Below, in pieces: positions 1-9,529 of a stretch of DNA of 64,000 nt. The stretch is from Chitinivorax sp. B (lineage in GTDB: Bacteria > Pseudomonadota > Gammaproteobacteria > Burkholderiales > SCOH01), in NCBI RefSeq assembly GCF_005503445.1, contig NZ_SCOH01000002.1, positions 62,001 to 126,000 on the forward strand, read 5' to 3'. Below the pieces are notes generated by a model. That model saw nothing but the letters and a program-made list of their open reading frames with translations. It did no database searches and had not been told where the DNA came from. Numbering within the stretch: position 1 is the stretch's first letter; every line of letters begins with the position of its first letter. The translations under genes and the position numbers were made by a program.

Positions 1-1002
1 GACAACCCGATTATCATTTCGGGACAACCCCTTGATGTGAAATTCAGCATTGGTGCCGCATTATTCCCACAACATGGGAATGGCATGGAAGCATTGATGC
101 GTAATGCTGAAATCGCCTTGTTTGCTGCCAAACGCAGTAAAACAGGTCTGGCTACCTATGATCCACGTCATGAAGACAACGCAAGAACCAAACTCTCCTT
201 GCTGGGTGAACTCAAACAGGCGATCGAATCCACAGATCAGCTACAATTTTTTCTTCAGCCCAAAACCAACCTGCTGGATGGCCATATTCTGCAGGCGGAG
301 GCGCTGATTCGCTGGCATCATCCAGTCAGGGGGTTTATTTCACCTGCAGAGTTTGTCCCATTTGCCGAGCAAACCGGCCAGATCAGCGGCTTAACACAAT
401 GGATGCTGCATCAGGCCGCCACCTGGGCTCCAAAGTTTGAGGCAGCAGGCATGCCACTGACCATTTCAGTCAATGTATCCATGCGCGACATTCAAAATGA
501 ACAGTTTCCGGACCGATTGGTGTCAACGCTGCAATCCTTGCATGTCGACCCAGCTCAACTATGTCTGGAAGTGACGGAAAGTGGGCTGATGGATGATGCA
601 GATCATGCACTGGCGGTACTTCGACGGTTACATGACATGGGGTTCAAATTATCTATCGATGACTTTGGCACAGGCTATTCCTCCCTCGCCTATCTGCAAA
701 AGATGCCAGTCGATGAGCTAAAGATCGATCGTTCATTTGTACGTGGCTGCAAACGTGGTACTGATAGTGAATCCCTGTTACGCTCAATTATCCAGTTAGG
801 GCGATCATTGGGGTTGCACATTGTGGCAGAAGGTGTCGAAGATACCGAAGAATGGCTGTTACTGAAGGATCTGGGCTGCGATCTGGTACAAGGCTACATC
901 GTCAGCAAGCCGCGAGAGGTAAATGAATTTGCAGCATGGCTAAAACAGAACCAGCGATTTGTACTGCCCGATACAACACCGGAGAAGCAATCCTCAAGCT
1001 GA
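1..1002 (+). CDS. GGDEF/EAL c-di-GMP phosphodiesterase, 3' part
   Basis: The reading frame is already open at base 1, so the gene starts outside the window; the first in-frame ATG (base 37) is internal. Residues encoded by about bases 30-110 match the end of a GGDEF domain (FSIGAALFP). The rest is a complete EAL domain: AEALIRW with the Glu codon at 298-300, then DDFGTGYSS, ELKIDRSFV, VAEGVED and QGY. EAL domains with these metal and catalytic residues hydrolyse cyclic di-GMP to pGpG, so an active phosphodiesterase is likely. Whether the GGDEF part is active cannot be seen because its signature motif is outside. A GspE/PilB-type ATPase follows 108 bases downstream on the same strand. Confidence 0.93.
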   Translation, partial: DNPIIISGQPLDVKFSIGAALFPQHGNGMEALMRNAEIALFAAKRSKTGLATYDPRHEDNARTKLSLLGELKQAIESTDQLQFFLQPKTNLLDGHILQAEALIRWHHPVRGFISPAEFVPFAEQTGQISGLTQWMLHQAATWAPKFEAAGMPLTISVNVSMRDIQNEQFPDRLVSTLQSLHVDPAQLCLEVTESGLMDDADHALAVLRRLHDMGFKLSIDDFGTGYSSLAYLQKMPVDELKIDRSFVRGCKRGTDSESLLRSIIQLGRSLGLHIVAEGVEDTEEWLLLKDLGCDLVQGYIVSKPREVNEFAAWLKQNQRFVLPDTTPEKQSSS

Positions 1003-1110
1003 GCCTACTCAGCGCTTGCTTACAGCGCCTATAGTGAAATAGCACAGCACCGATCGCCAAGTGTCGGTCCGTAACATTGCTACCACCACACATGCCTCCG
1101 GGAGCCCGTC

Positions 1111-3456
1111 ATGTCTGCAGAGCAGGACGAACTGAGCCGACAACTTGCGTTTACCCAGGCACTGCAGGCAGTCACCAACAGTATCCACGCAACCCGTAAT
1201 CTCGACGAAATCATGCTGGAATTGAGCCAGTCGGTCTGCGACCTGTTCAATGCCGACAGGCTAACTATTTACGTGCTGGACGATACCCGCACAGCCATCG
1301 TATCCAAGGTAAAAACTGGTATCAATTCAGCCAAAGAACTTCGGCTTCCAATCAATGAACAAAGCCTGGCGGGATTTGTCGCGCTGCACAAGCGCGGGCT
1401 GAATATCACCGATGCCTACGATGACACCGAGTTGGAGCGCTATAGTCGCGAACTGCGCTTTCTGAAAGCGGTGGATCAGCATACGGGGTACCGCACCAAG
1501 CAAATGCTGGTATCACCGGTGCTGGACGAAAGTAACCGTTCATTAGTCGGCGTGGTTCAACTGATCAATAATCGGGCTGACGAGCCATTCTCCATGTTAA
1601 TGGAACGTGGCCTGAATGAACTGTGCAAAACGCTCGCCATTGCCTTGAAACAACGCATTGGCGGTCAGCCATTTGTCGCGAATACCAAGTACGACTACTT
1701 GGTTGCGGATGGCATTCTATCGACAGCCGAATTTGAATTGGCCGCTCGTGCCGCCCGTCGCAAGCAAATGGATCTGGAAGAAACCTTGATCCAGGAATTC
1801 CAAGTCTCGATTACAGCCATCGGCCAATCACTCGCCAAGTTCTTTGGCGATAGCTACGAGCCCTATCGAGGCGACCGAATCAAACCTGCCGAACTGCTCA
1901 AAAACATCAAGCCGGGCTTTGCACAAAGCAATGGCTGGCTACCGGTGGACGAAACACCAGAAGGAATTGTCGTCATTGCGTTGGACCCGGCCCAACTGAA
2001 AAACTCCCATCAAGCGACACAGATCCTGGGCAAACAAAAGATAGTCTATCGTGTCACCACCAAACGCGAATTTGATCAGACATGTGACTTGTTCTTTGGC
2101 GAAAGCATGACACTCGGCAACATTGACGACATGCTTTCAACGCTGGATGAACAAGATGAGGAAGGCAACGAAACCGTTGATGTCTCGGCGGCGCAGGACA
2201 ATGAACTGGTAAAGCTGGTCAACAAGATCATCGTCGATGCCTACCATCTGGGCGCATCCGACATTCACATCGAACCCTACCCAGGCAAACAAAAAACCTT
2301 GATCCGTATCCGACGCGATGGTTCGTTGATGAACTTCATCGAAGTCCCCGCAGCTTATCGCAGCGCCCTGGTCGCCAGACTCAAAATCATGTGCGATCTG
2401 GATATTTCGGAACGGCGGCGACCACAAGATGGCAAGATCCAATTCAAACGCTTTGGCCCATTGGATATCGAACTCCGGGTTGCTACCGTCCCAACTCAAG
2501 GCGGGCTGGAAGATGTCGTGATGCGCATTCTGGCCGCGGGAGAACCCATACCGCTGGAAAAACTCGCGCTCTCGCAACCCAATCTGGAAAACCTCAAAAA
2601 AACCGTCAGCAAACCTTACGGCCTGTTTTTTGTTTGCGGCCCAACTGGTTCAGGCAAGACCACTACATTACATTCGGTGCTCAAATTCCTGAACACACCG
2701 GAAACCAAAATATGGACAGCTGAAGACCCTGTAGAAATCACCCAGGCCGGCCTCCGGCAGGTTCAGATGAATCCCAAGGCCGGTCTGACCTTCGCGACAG
2801 CCATGAAGGCCTTTCTGCGGGCGGATCCAGACGTCATCATGGTCGGTGAGATGCGCGACAAGGAAACTGCCGCCACCGGGATTGAAGCATCGCTCACCGG
2901 CCACTTGGTCTTAGCCACACTACATACCAACAGCGCACCCGAGAGCATCATCCGCCTACTGGATATGGGCATGGACCCATTCAACTTCTCGGATGCCTTG
3001 TTAGGTATCCTCGCCCAGCGGTTAGCCAAGCGCTTATGTTCAAAATGCAAACAGGCCTATCACCCAGATGATGCCGAAATCGATGCGTTATGTGACGAAT
3101 ACGCCGAAGAATTACTCCCCACACCGCCATGGCAACAAAATGCCCAAACTGAACGCGCCAATTTGCTCGAACTTTGGAAACAACAATTTGCCGATTCAAA
3201 TGGCCAGTTCACCTTCTATCGCCGCAAAGGTTGTGAACAGTGCGCCAGCACTGGCTACAAAGGCCGAGTTGGGTTACATGAATTACTCGTTGGAAGTGAC
3301 GAGATCAAAAAGAAAATTCAGGAACACGCCCGTGTTGCCGAGCTGTTCAGTGTTGCACTGGAACATGGTATGCGGACACTGAAACAGGATGGAATCGAAA
3401 AGGTATTACAAGGGCTGACTGACATTCATCAGGTGCATACGGTGTGTATTAAATGA
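1111..3456 (+). CDS. GspE/PilB-family secretion ATPase with N-terminal GAF domain
   Basis: 781 residues, well above the usual 500-570 of this family because a GAF-like sensor domain (about residues 10-180) is fused in front. A GspE/MshE N-terminal-type segment follows (about 190-340), then the hexameric ATPase core: Walker A GPTGSGKTTT at 510-519, Walker B region DVIMVGEMRD at about 574-583. A zinc-binding tetracysteine is present (C643, C646, C708, C711), as in GspE. The ATP-dependent role would be assembly of a type II secretion or type IV pilus filament at the inner membrane, but no other pilus or secretion genes are nearby. The start is supported by GGAG at 1101-1104, 6 bases before ATG. 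GAF domains often bind cyclic nucleotides; the adjacent EAL gene makes a c-di-GMP link conceivable but unproven. Confidence 0.9.
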   Translation: MSAEQDELSRQLAFTQALQAVTNSIHATRNLDEIMLELSQSVCDLFNADRLTIYVLDDTRTAIVSKVKTGINSAKELRLPINEQSLAGFVALHKRGLNITDAYDDTELERYSRELRFLKAVDQHTGYRTKQMLVSPVLDESNRSLVGVVQLINNRADEPFSMLMERGLNELCKTLAIALKQRIGGQPFVANTKYDYLVADGILSTAEFELAARAARRKQMDLEETLIQEFQVSITAIGQSLAKFFGDSYEPYRGDRIKPAELLKNIKPGFAQSNGWLPVDETPEGIVVIALDPAQLKNSHQATQILGKQKIVYRVTTKREFDQTCDLFFGESMTLGNIDDMLSTLDEQDEEGNETVDVSAAQDNELVKLVNKIIVDAYHLGASDIHIEPYPGKQKTLIRIRRDGSLMNFIEVPAAYRSALVARLKIMCDLDISERRRPQDGKIQFKRFGPLDIELRVATVPTQGGLEDVVMRILAAGEPIPLEKLALSQPNLENLKKTVSKPYGLFFVCGPTGSGKTTTLHSVLKFLNTPETKIWTAEDPVEITQAGLRQVQMNPKAGLTFATAMKAFLRADPDVIMVGEMRDKETAATGIEASLTGHLVLATLHTNSAPESIIRLLDMGMDPFNFSDALLGILAQRLAKRLCSKCKQAYHPDDAEIDALCDEYAEELLPTPPWQQNAQTERANLLELWKQQFADSNGQFTFYRRKGCEQCASTGYKGRVGLHELLVGSDEIKKKIQEHARVAELFSVALEHGMRTLKQDGIEKVLQGLTDIHQVHTVCIK

Positions 3457-3530
3457 TGACTCAGCCTGAAGTCCCCGGGTAAGACGAACACTCTTTCCGG
3501 CCCAAAATTTGCGGTCAGTACGAATGCCAT

Positions 3531-3989
3531 TCACAAGAACTCCGACGATATCGCCACTCGAAGGATATGCTGAGAAATCTCCTCGCGCACCCGATGACTG
3601 ATCCACCATACCCCACCCTTACGAATACGCCAACTTGCGGCATGACCCGCCAACAGGAATGCAGCCGTTTCGCCCAGTACAGGCTGGTGGCCGACAACAA
3701 CAACCGCATGACGGGCATCAGGCCAATTGGCCGCAGTAAGAAGGGAGGCAACGCTGGCGCCAGGATTGAGCTCAGAACATATCGTGAAATGATTGGTCAA
3801 TGCCTTTGCAGTAACCTGAGCACGAGCAGCTTGGCTGGTGAGGACAATGTAGTTGTCTGGCAAATGCTCACGTAACCAAGCAGCCATTTTCTCGGCCTGC
3901 TTAACGCCTTTTGGGGTCAGCAAACGTTGCAGATCTTGTTCCGCTGGACGTTCTTCGGCATCTGCATGACGCCACAGGATAAGATCCAT
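3531..3989 (-). CDS. sixA: Phosphohistidine phosphatase SixA
   Basis: 152-residue histidine phosphatase superfamily protein. It begins with the RHG-type motif LWRHADAE (catalytic His), and VVVVGHQPVLG supplies the second conserved His. In other proteobacteria SixA dephosphorylates phosphohistidine on HPt domains and on the nitrogen PTS protein. I chose the ATG at 3989 because GAGG lies 8 bases before it on the minus strand; the frame could extend one TTG codon further. It lies downstream of ppk in the same orientation with about 170 bases between, a frequent pairing in proteobacteria around phosphate/polyphosphate metabolism. Confidence 0.88.
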   Translation of the reverse strand: MDLILWRHADAEERPAEQDLQRLLTPKGVKQAEKMAAWLREHLPDNYIVLTSQAARAQVTAKALTNHFTICSELNPGASVASLLTAANWPDARHAVVVVGHQPVLGETAAFLLAGHAASWRIRKGGVWWISHRVREEISQHILRVAISSEFL

Positions 3990-4161
3990 CAAGTTTTCCT
4001 CAATTTAATGGGATATCACCGATGAGCGGCTTCCACTGGCATACTGAGCAGCACCTCTTTTCGGGTTTGATACCTACTTTTGGCGACCAACCTCATACTC
4101 ACTGGCCTCATCAAGCCTGCTCTGTCGGGTACTATTTTTCCCTCAACACGTATTCGCGATT

Positions 4162-6306
4162 TCAGGGCGATAACTCCGCCAACAATGTATGTTGGGCCGA
4201 ACGGGCTTTACCCGCCCGGGCGATTTTGCGGCGATAGCTGCCGTCTGGCTCCATCTCCCAGGCTCTGACATTATCAACCAGATAGGGTCGCAAACCTTCA
4301 CGGATCACTCGACGTTTGACCTTGCTATCCAGAATCGGAAAAGCAACCTCAATACGGCCGAACAGGTTACGAGCCATCCAGTCTGCACTGGCAAGATAAA
4401 CATCCTCGTGCTTGTCGTTATGAAAGTACCAAACACGTGTGTGTTCCAGAAAACGACCAATAACCGAACGTACATTGATATTGTCTGACAAGCCAGGTAC
4501 CCCTGGGCGCAAAGCACACACACCGCGAATGATCAGATGAATTTTCACGCCCGCCTGTGAGGCCTTGTAGAGCAAGTCAATTACTTTGGGCTCTAGCAAT
4601 GAATTCATCTTGGCAATGATGGAAGCAGAACGCCCCGCCTTGGCAATGTTGATCTCATTGTTGATGGCCTGTGCAAGCTTGTCGAACATGGTGAACGGCG
4701 ATTGCCACAATTGCTTCAATTCACTGGCATGGCCCAGGCCCGTCAACTGCAGAAAGACGTCATTGACATCAGTACAAATGGTGTCGTTACAGGTAAACAG
4801 GCCAAAATCCGTATAGAGCTTGCTTGTACGCGGGTGATAGTTACCCGTGCCAAGATGGACATAACGACGCAGCTTTTCATTCTCACGACGTACGATCATC
4901 AGCATCTTGGCGTGGGTTTTGTAACCGACAACTCCATACACAACGTGCGCACCGACTTCCTCCAACTTGGCGGCCCAATTAATGTTGGCTTCTTCATCAA
5001 AACGAGCCATCAGCTCGACCACAGCTGTGACTTCTTTCCCGGCACGGGCCGCTGCAATCAAGGATTCCATCAATACAGAATCAGTCCCCGTGCGATAAAC
5101 CGTCATTTTGATGGCCACGACATGCGGATCATTGGCCGCTGCCTGCAACAACTCAACGACTGGACTGAATGATTGGAAAGGATGATGCAGCAAGATATCG
5201 CCATGCCTGATGGCCGAGAATACATCCGGCGCACCTTTCAATTGTGCTGGCTCGGACGGTATGAAGGGCGGAAACTTGAGATCCGGCCGGTCAACCTTGT
5301 CAGGCACATGCATCAGTCGCACCAGATTGACCGGGCCATCGACACGGTAAAGGTCTTCCGGTGCCAGTTCAAACTGTTCCAACAGGAATTCGGTAATATG
5401 TGACGGTGTATTGTCCGCGACCTCTAACCGTACCGCATTGCCAAATTGACGATGCACCAGTTCACCCTGCAAGGCCACTCGCAGATCTTTCATTTCCTCT
5501 TCGTCAACCGATAAATCAGTATCCCGTGTAACCCGGAATTGGTAGCAACCGTTTACAGACATGCCGTTGAACAATTCGTCTACGTGAGCATGCAAGATGG
5601 AAGACAGAAACACAAAGCCGAAACTGGACCCGGAGATATCCCGCGGCATCAGGATCACTCTCGGCAAAATGCGTGGCGCTTGGACGATTGCAATACGTGA
5701 TTCACGACCAAAAGCGTCCCTACCATCCAACTCGACAACAAAATTGAGGCTTTTGTTGAGAACACGAGGAAATGGATGCGAAGGATCCAGTCCGATGGGT
5801 GTCAGAATAGGCGCCAATTCACGGAAGAAAAATTCACGCACCCAGGCTTTTTGGGCGTCATTCCAGTTCAAGCGGCGGATAAAATGCACACCCTGTTCGG
5901 CAAGTGCTGGCATCAGCACATGCTGCAGTACACGATACTGTTTGGCTACGATATCGTGCACTTCATGGGCCACCAAGGCAGACTGCTGACGGAGCGTAAG
6001 GCCATCAGGGCCGATAATATCCGGATTGGCACGAATGCTTTCTTTCAGCGAGGCCACCCGAACTTCGAAGAATTCATCCAGGTTACTGGAAACGATACAC
6101 AGAAATTTGAGCCGCTCCAATAGCGGCATGCTGTCATCTTCCGCTTGCGCCAGCACTCGGCGATTGAACGCAAGCAGGCTCAATTCACGGTTGATGAACA
6201 GTTCGCCGGCTACACCGGCAGGTGCCAACATCTTCATGCGGTAGCCAATCGTGCGCCGAGTGGCGGCGCGACCGGCCCCGCTGGTAGTGGTGCGGGGCAA
6301 GATCAT
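4162..6306 (-). CDS. ppk: Polyphosphate kinase 1
   Basis: 714 residues, close to the PPK1 family length (about 690-740). It reversibly polymerises the gamma phosphate of ATP into polyphosphate. Family landmarks: ELFINRELSLLAFNRRV near the N terminus, SSNLDEFFEVR, the autophosphorylated His in VHLGTGN (near residue 484), LYTDFGLFT, and the second catalytic His in FLEHTRVWYF (near residue 641). The chosen ATG is 15 bases after the yggX stop codon, suggesting co-transcription. No strong ribosome site is visible, and an internal ATG about 23 codons downstream is an alternative start. Confidence 0.95.
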   Translation of the reverse strand: MILPRTTTSGAGRAATRRTIGYRMKMLAPAGVAGELFINRELSLLAFNRRVLAQAEDDSMPLLERLKFLCIVSSNLDEFFEVRVASLKESIRANPDIIGPDGLTLRQQSALVAHEVHDIVAKQYRVLQHVLMPALAEQGVHFIRRLNWNDAQKAWVREFFFRELAPILTPIGLDPSHPFPRVLNKSLNFVVELDGRDAFGRESRIAIVQAPRILPRVILMPRDISGSSFGFVFLSSILHAHVDELFNGMSVNGCYQFRVTRDTDLSVDEEEMKDLRVALQGELVHRQFGNAVRLEVADNTPSHITEFLLEQFELAPEDLYRVDGPVNLVRLMHVPDKVDRPDLKFPPFIPSEPAQLKGAPDVFSAIRHGDILLHHPFQSFSPVVELLQAAANDPHVVAIKMTVYRTGTDSVLMESLIAAARAGKEVTAVVELMARFDEEANINWAAKLEEVGAHVVYGVVGYKTHAKMLMIVRRENEKLRRYVHLGTGNYHPRTSKLYTDFGLFTCNDTICTDVNDVFLQLTGLGHASELKQLWQSPFTMFDKLAQAINNEINIAKAGRSASIIAKMNSLLEPKVIDLLYKASQAGVKIHLIIRGVCALRPGVPGLSDNINVRSVIGRFLEHTRVWYFHNDKHEDVYLASADWMARNLFGRIEVAFPILDSKVKRRVIREGLRPYLVDNVRAWEMEPDGSYRRKIARAGKARSAQHTLLAELSP

Positions 6307-6321
6307 ACCGCTATCGGCTTA

Positions 6322-6594
6322 TCAATTCTGAGGGGGGACATAACCCTGCGGCATATCTGCACCCGGGCCGAAGAAATACGATTCCAGCTGGTCCTGCAGA
6401 TATTTGCGGGCACGGCTGTCTGCCAAGCTCAAACGGTTTTCATTGATCAGCATGGTCTGGTGTTTGACCCAGCCTTGCCATGCTTCTTTCGAAACATTTT
6501 CAAATACGCGCTTACCCAGTTCCCCTGGCAGTGGCGGAAAATCCAGGCCCTCGGCTTCACGACCGAGCTTCACGCAATGAACCATTCTAGCCAT
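6322..6594 (-). CDS. yggX: Probable Fe(2+)-trafficking protein YggX
   Basis: 90 residues, full family length. The N-terminal Cys (residue 7), [16 protein letters not shown], the [18 protein letters not shown] block and a C-terminal GYVPP are hallmarks of YggX, a small cytoplasmic protein linked to iron supply and protection of Fe-S clusters from oxidative damage. A clear AAGGAA ribosome site precedes the ATG. It lies directly upstream of ppk and probably heads that transcript. Confidence 0.93.
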   Translation of the reverse strand: MARMVHCVKLGREAEGLDFPPLPGELGKRVFENVSKEAWQGWVKHQTMLINENRLSLADSRARKYLQDQLESYFFGPGADMPQGYVPPQN

Positions 6595-6706
6595 TGTTGC
6601 ATTCCTTCTAGACGGCAGAGTCTACTGCCGATTGATGACATAATTGTGACAAGTCGCCCCTGCGGCGATCATGCATTATAGCGCCATAAACTGCATAAAA
6701 AGCGCG

Positions 6707-9529
6707 TCAGGCCTGAAGCATGCTGGCCAATGCCGGATGATCTGCCCGCGGTTGGTCGAGGTAATAGCCTTGAACCATATCAACACCGAAACTGATCAAC
6801 ATTTCCAGTGTTGCCTGATCCTCAACGAATTCTGCCACGGTCAGTTTGCCCAGCCCATGAGCCATTGCCACCATGCCTTGTACGAATACTTGGGAATCGG
6901 TGTCGTTGGGTAAGTTCCGAACAAATTGACCATCGATCTTCAGCACATCCGCCTTCAGATGTTTAAGATAGGTAAACGATGAAAAGCCAGCGCCAAAGTC
7001 ATCAAGACACACGTGACAACCTGTCGCACGTAATGCATCAATGAAATGTTCGGCATCTTGCAAGTCAGACACTGCGGCCGTTTCCGTCACCTCGACATAA
7101 AGCCGTGATGGATTGACGCCATTTTGCTGCAATTGGTCGGCAATAAAAGCAGGTAACGTCGGATCATCGAACGAGCGACCTGAGATGTTCACTGAAATAG
7201 GTAGCAGGCTGGATCGTTCTGCCAACATGGTAATAACCTGTCGAATTACCCAACGATCGATTTCAAGAATCTTGCCTGTTTTTTCTGCCACAACAATGAA
7301 CTGGCCAGGGGGAATCATTCTGGTTGGATCATCCAGATCACGCATGCGCAACAAGGCTTCCAAATGAGTCAGCCTTTGATGGCCTGCTTCGTAAATACCC
7401 TGATAATGCAGCTCGAACAATCCCTGATCCAATGCACTCTGGATGCGATCCGACCAACTCCAGCGCTCAACGAGCTCCGCCATCATGGTTTGGTCCGGCG
7501 AATATGCGCGCCATGTGTTCTTGCCAGCGGCTTTGGCCTGATACATGGCCATGTCTGCGTTGGCAACCAGATCCTCCCCACTGGCCGCATGTATTGGGTA
7601 CAAGGCAACCCCCACACTAGTACCCATTCGAAGCAGCTGGCCTTCGAAATCCACTTTCACGCGACTGACTGATTTCACGATTCGTTCTGCCATTGCCCCA
7701 ATCGCCTCCAGATTGGCATCGGGGATCAGCAATGCGAATTCATCACCGCCCAAACGATACAACAGCTCATTTTGTCGCACTTGCAATTCAATCTCGCGTG
7801 CGACCCGCACCAATACCATATCACCAGCGCCATGGCCAAAGGTGTCATTGACGTACTTAAATTCATCCAGATCAAAAAACAACAGGCCACAACTCCGGCC
7901 ATGGTGATCAGCCATTGAAAGTTCTCTCGCCAGATCCTGCTGGAAACGATGCCGGTTATAAAGCCCCGTCAACGAATCACGTTCTGCCAGATACACCAGG
8001 CGTTCGGAGGCTAGACGAATTTCGGTAACATCTTCAAATACCCAAACCTGCCCCAATGCAATATGGTTGTCCCCGACCACAGGGTGGCTATGGCGAAGAA
8101 TCACCCGCCCATCCGCCATGACCAATTCTTCCAATACGGTTTTGCCCAGTAAAGCGGCTCCACTCATCACGGGCGGGTCTGAGGCTGGTTCAGGGGCATT
8201 GCTGGCCACCGCCAATACCGTTGCCAGGTGCTGACCAATGGCAACAAAATCTGGTGGCAACTGCCATTGCTCAACAAATGTATTGTTGTGATAAATCACT
8301 TTGTCGTGACGATCCACAAACAGAATGCCAATGGCCATTGCACCCAATAGTGCGGTCAATCGGGCTTTTTCTTCTTCCGCCGAATCCAGATAGCGTTGTT
8401 GCATGGCTTGAGCATGTTGCAACTCAATTACCGCTTGCGAGAGAACAATCTGACTGTCTTTTTCATGACTGGCATCTCGAATACTGGCACGCATACCAAA
8501 ATATTCATCCTCCGCCCCGAAGATGGGCAACCACGACATAATCGCCCAATATTCTGTCCCGTCAGCCTTCAGCCCACAAAATTCCACTTCTTCACGGCTG
8601 CGATGTGTCATACCTTCATTCAGGCGTCGTTGCATATCAGCACGGTCTGACGGGCTGATCAATGGCAATGGAAAATCTGCCATCGCCATACAGGCCTCTG
8701 GTGTATAGCCTGTGACACGTATCGCCTCAGGATTCACCCAGATCAGCCGGCCGCCTGGCTCAATCCACATCTCGCAACCATGAGTATGATTGGCAATTGC
8801 ATACAACCTGCGTTCATTTTGCTTCAATGCTTCCATTCGCCACCGCAACTGATCGGCCATACCATTGAAGCTGATGGCGACTTGGCCAATCTCATCGTTG
8901 CGCTCAACAGGCAATCGAACATCCGTTTCGCCAACAGCCAAAGCGTCTGTTGCTTGTGCCAGACGCCCCAACGCCCGCGTCAACGGCAATCCGAACAAAA
9001 TCAGCACCCAGGCAGACAACACAATGCTAAGGCCGACAATCAACATACTTTGCCAATACAGATCCTGCATCGACCGTACAACATGCTGAATCGTAAAACC
9101 ATAACGAAGATCACCATAAACCTGTCCCGCCAATGACAATGGTGCAACAGCGTGGAACTGGGTCTGCCCGCTGGCAATATCCGGTAACGTTGAACTGGGC
9201 GGCACACGTTGATTGAGCTTCCAGCCGCTGGCAGCGACTGGTTGACCTTGCCGGTCATAAATCACCAGATAATCCAGCTGGCCAGTGCCGCGCATCTCTT
9301 CCATCAGATCGCTGGCTTCGGCGAAATCATTCGCTACCATGCTGGGGGTTAATGCTGCGGACAAAAGTGTATTCAATTCACTGACGCGGCGCTCCACAAT
9401 TTCTTGCGTCAGGTGATCACTGACGCGAGAAAAATTGAATACCAACAGCAATAACAAAACCAGTTGAACAATTACCGTAGTGGCAATCAATTTCGTCCGG
9501 AGCGGAATATACGGTTGTGATGCATTCAT
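6707..9529 (-). CDS. Membrane HAMP-PAS-GGDEF-EAL c-di-GMP signalling protein
   Basis: 940 residues. A transmembrane helix (about 10-32), a periplasmic stretch to about 160, a second helix (about 163-185) and a HAMP segment (about 190-240) are followed by two PAS-like regions (about 245-365 and 395-515). The GGDEF domain has an intact RLGGDEF at 592-598 and the EAL domain has E724-A725-L726, then DDFGAGFSS, DVLKIDGQFV and QGYYLDQP. Both catalytic signatures look intact; the EVED-type motif reads FVEDQ after AE. Its start ATG overlaps the stop of the upstream periplasmic binding-protein gene by 4 bases (ATGA), so the two are translationally coupled. This fits a receptor pair in which the binding protein delivers a ligand signal to the periplasmic part of this protein. 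Confidence 0.93.
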   Translation of the reverse strand: MNASQPYIPLRTKLIATTVIVQLVLLLLLVFNFSRVSDHLTQEIVERRVSELNTLLSAALTPSMVANDFAEASDLMEEMRGTGQLDYLVIYDRQGQPVAASGWKLNQRVPPSSTLPDIASGQTQFHAVAPLSLAGQVYGDLRYGFTIQHVVRSMQDLYWQSMLIVGLSIVLSAWVLILFGLPLTRALGRLAQATDALAVGETDVRLPVERNDEIGQVAISFNGMADQLRWRMEALKQNERRLYAIANHTHGCEMWIEPGGRLIWVNPEAIRVTGYTPEACMAMADFPLPLISPSDRADMQRRLNEGMTHRSREEVEFCGLKADGTEYWAIMSWLPIFGAEDEYFGMRASIRDASHEKDSQIVLSQAVIELQHAQAMQQRYLDSAEEEKARLTALLGAMAIGILFVDRHDKVIYHNNTFVEQWQLPPDFVAIGQHLATVLAVASNAPEPASDPPVMSGAALLGKTVLEELVMADGRVILRHSHPVVGDNHIALGQVWVFEDVTEIRLASERLVYLAERDSLTGLYNRHRFQQDLARELSMADHHGRSCGLLFFDLDEFKYVNDTFGHGAGDMVLVRVAREIELQVRQNELLYRLGGDEFALLIPDANLEAIGAMAERIVKSVSRVKVDFEGQLLRMGTSVGVALYPIHAASGEDLVANADMAMYQAKAAGKNTWRAYSPDQTMMAELVERWSWSDRIQSALDQGLFELHYQGIYEAGHQRLTHLEALLRMRDLDDPTRMIPPGQFIVVAEKTGKILEIDRWVIRQVITMLAERSSLLPISVNISGRSFDDPTLPAFIADQLQQNGVNPSRLYVEVTETAAVSDLQDAEHFIDALRATGCHVCLDDFGAGFSSFTYLKHLKADVLKIDGQFVRNLPNDTDSQVFVQGMVAMAHGLGKLTVAEFVEDQATLEMLISFGVDMVQGYYLDQPRADHPALASMLQA

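Noticed and set aside
5597-6681. Several overlapping plus-strand frames (up to 178 codons)
   Set aside because: They are antisense to ppk and yggX, which are clearly real.
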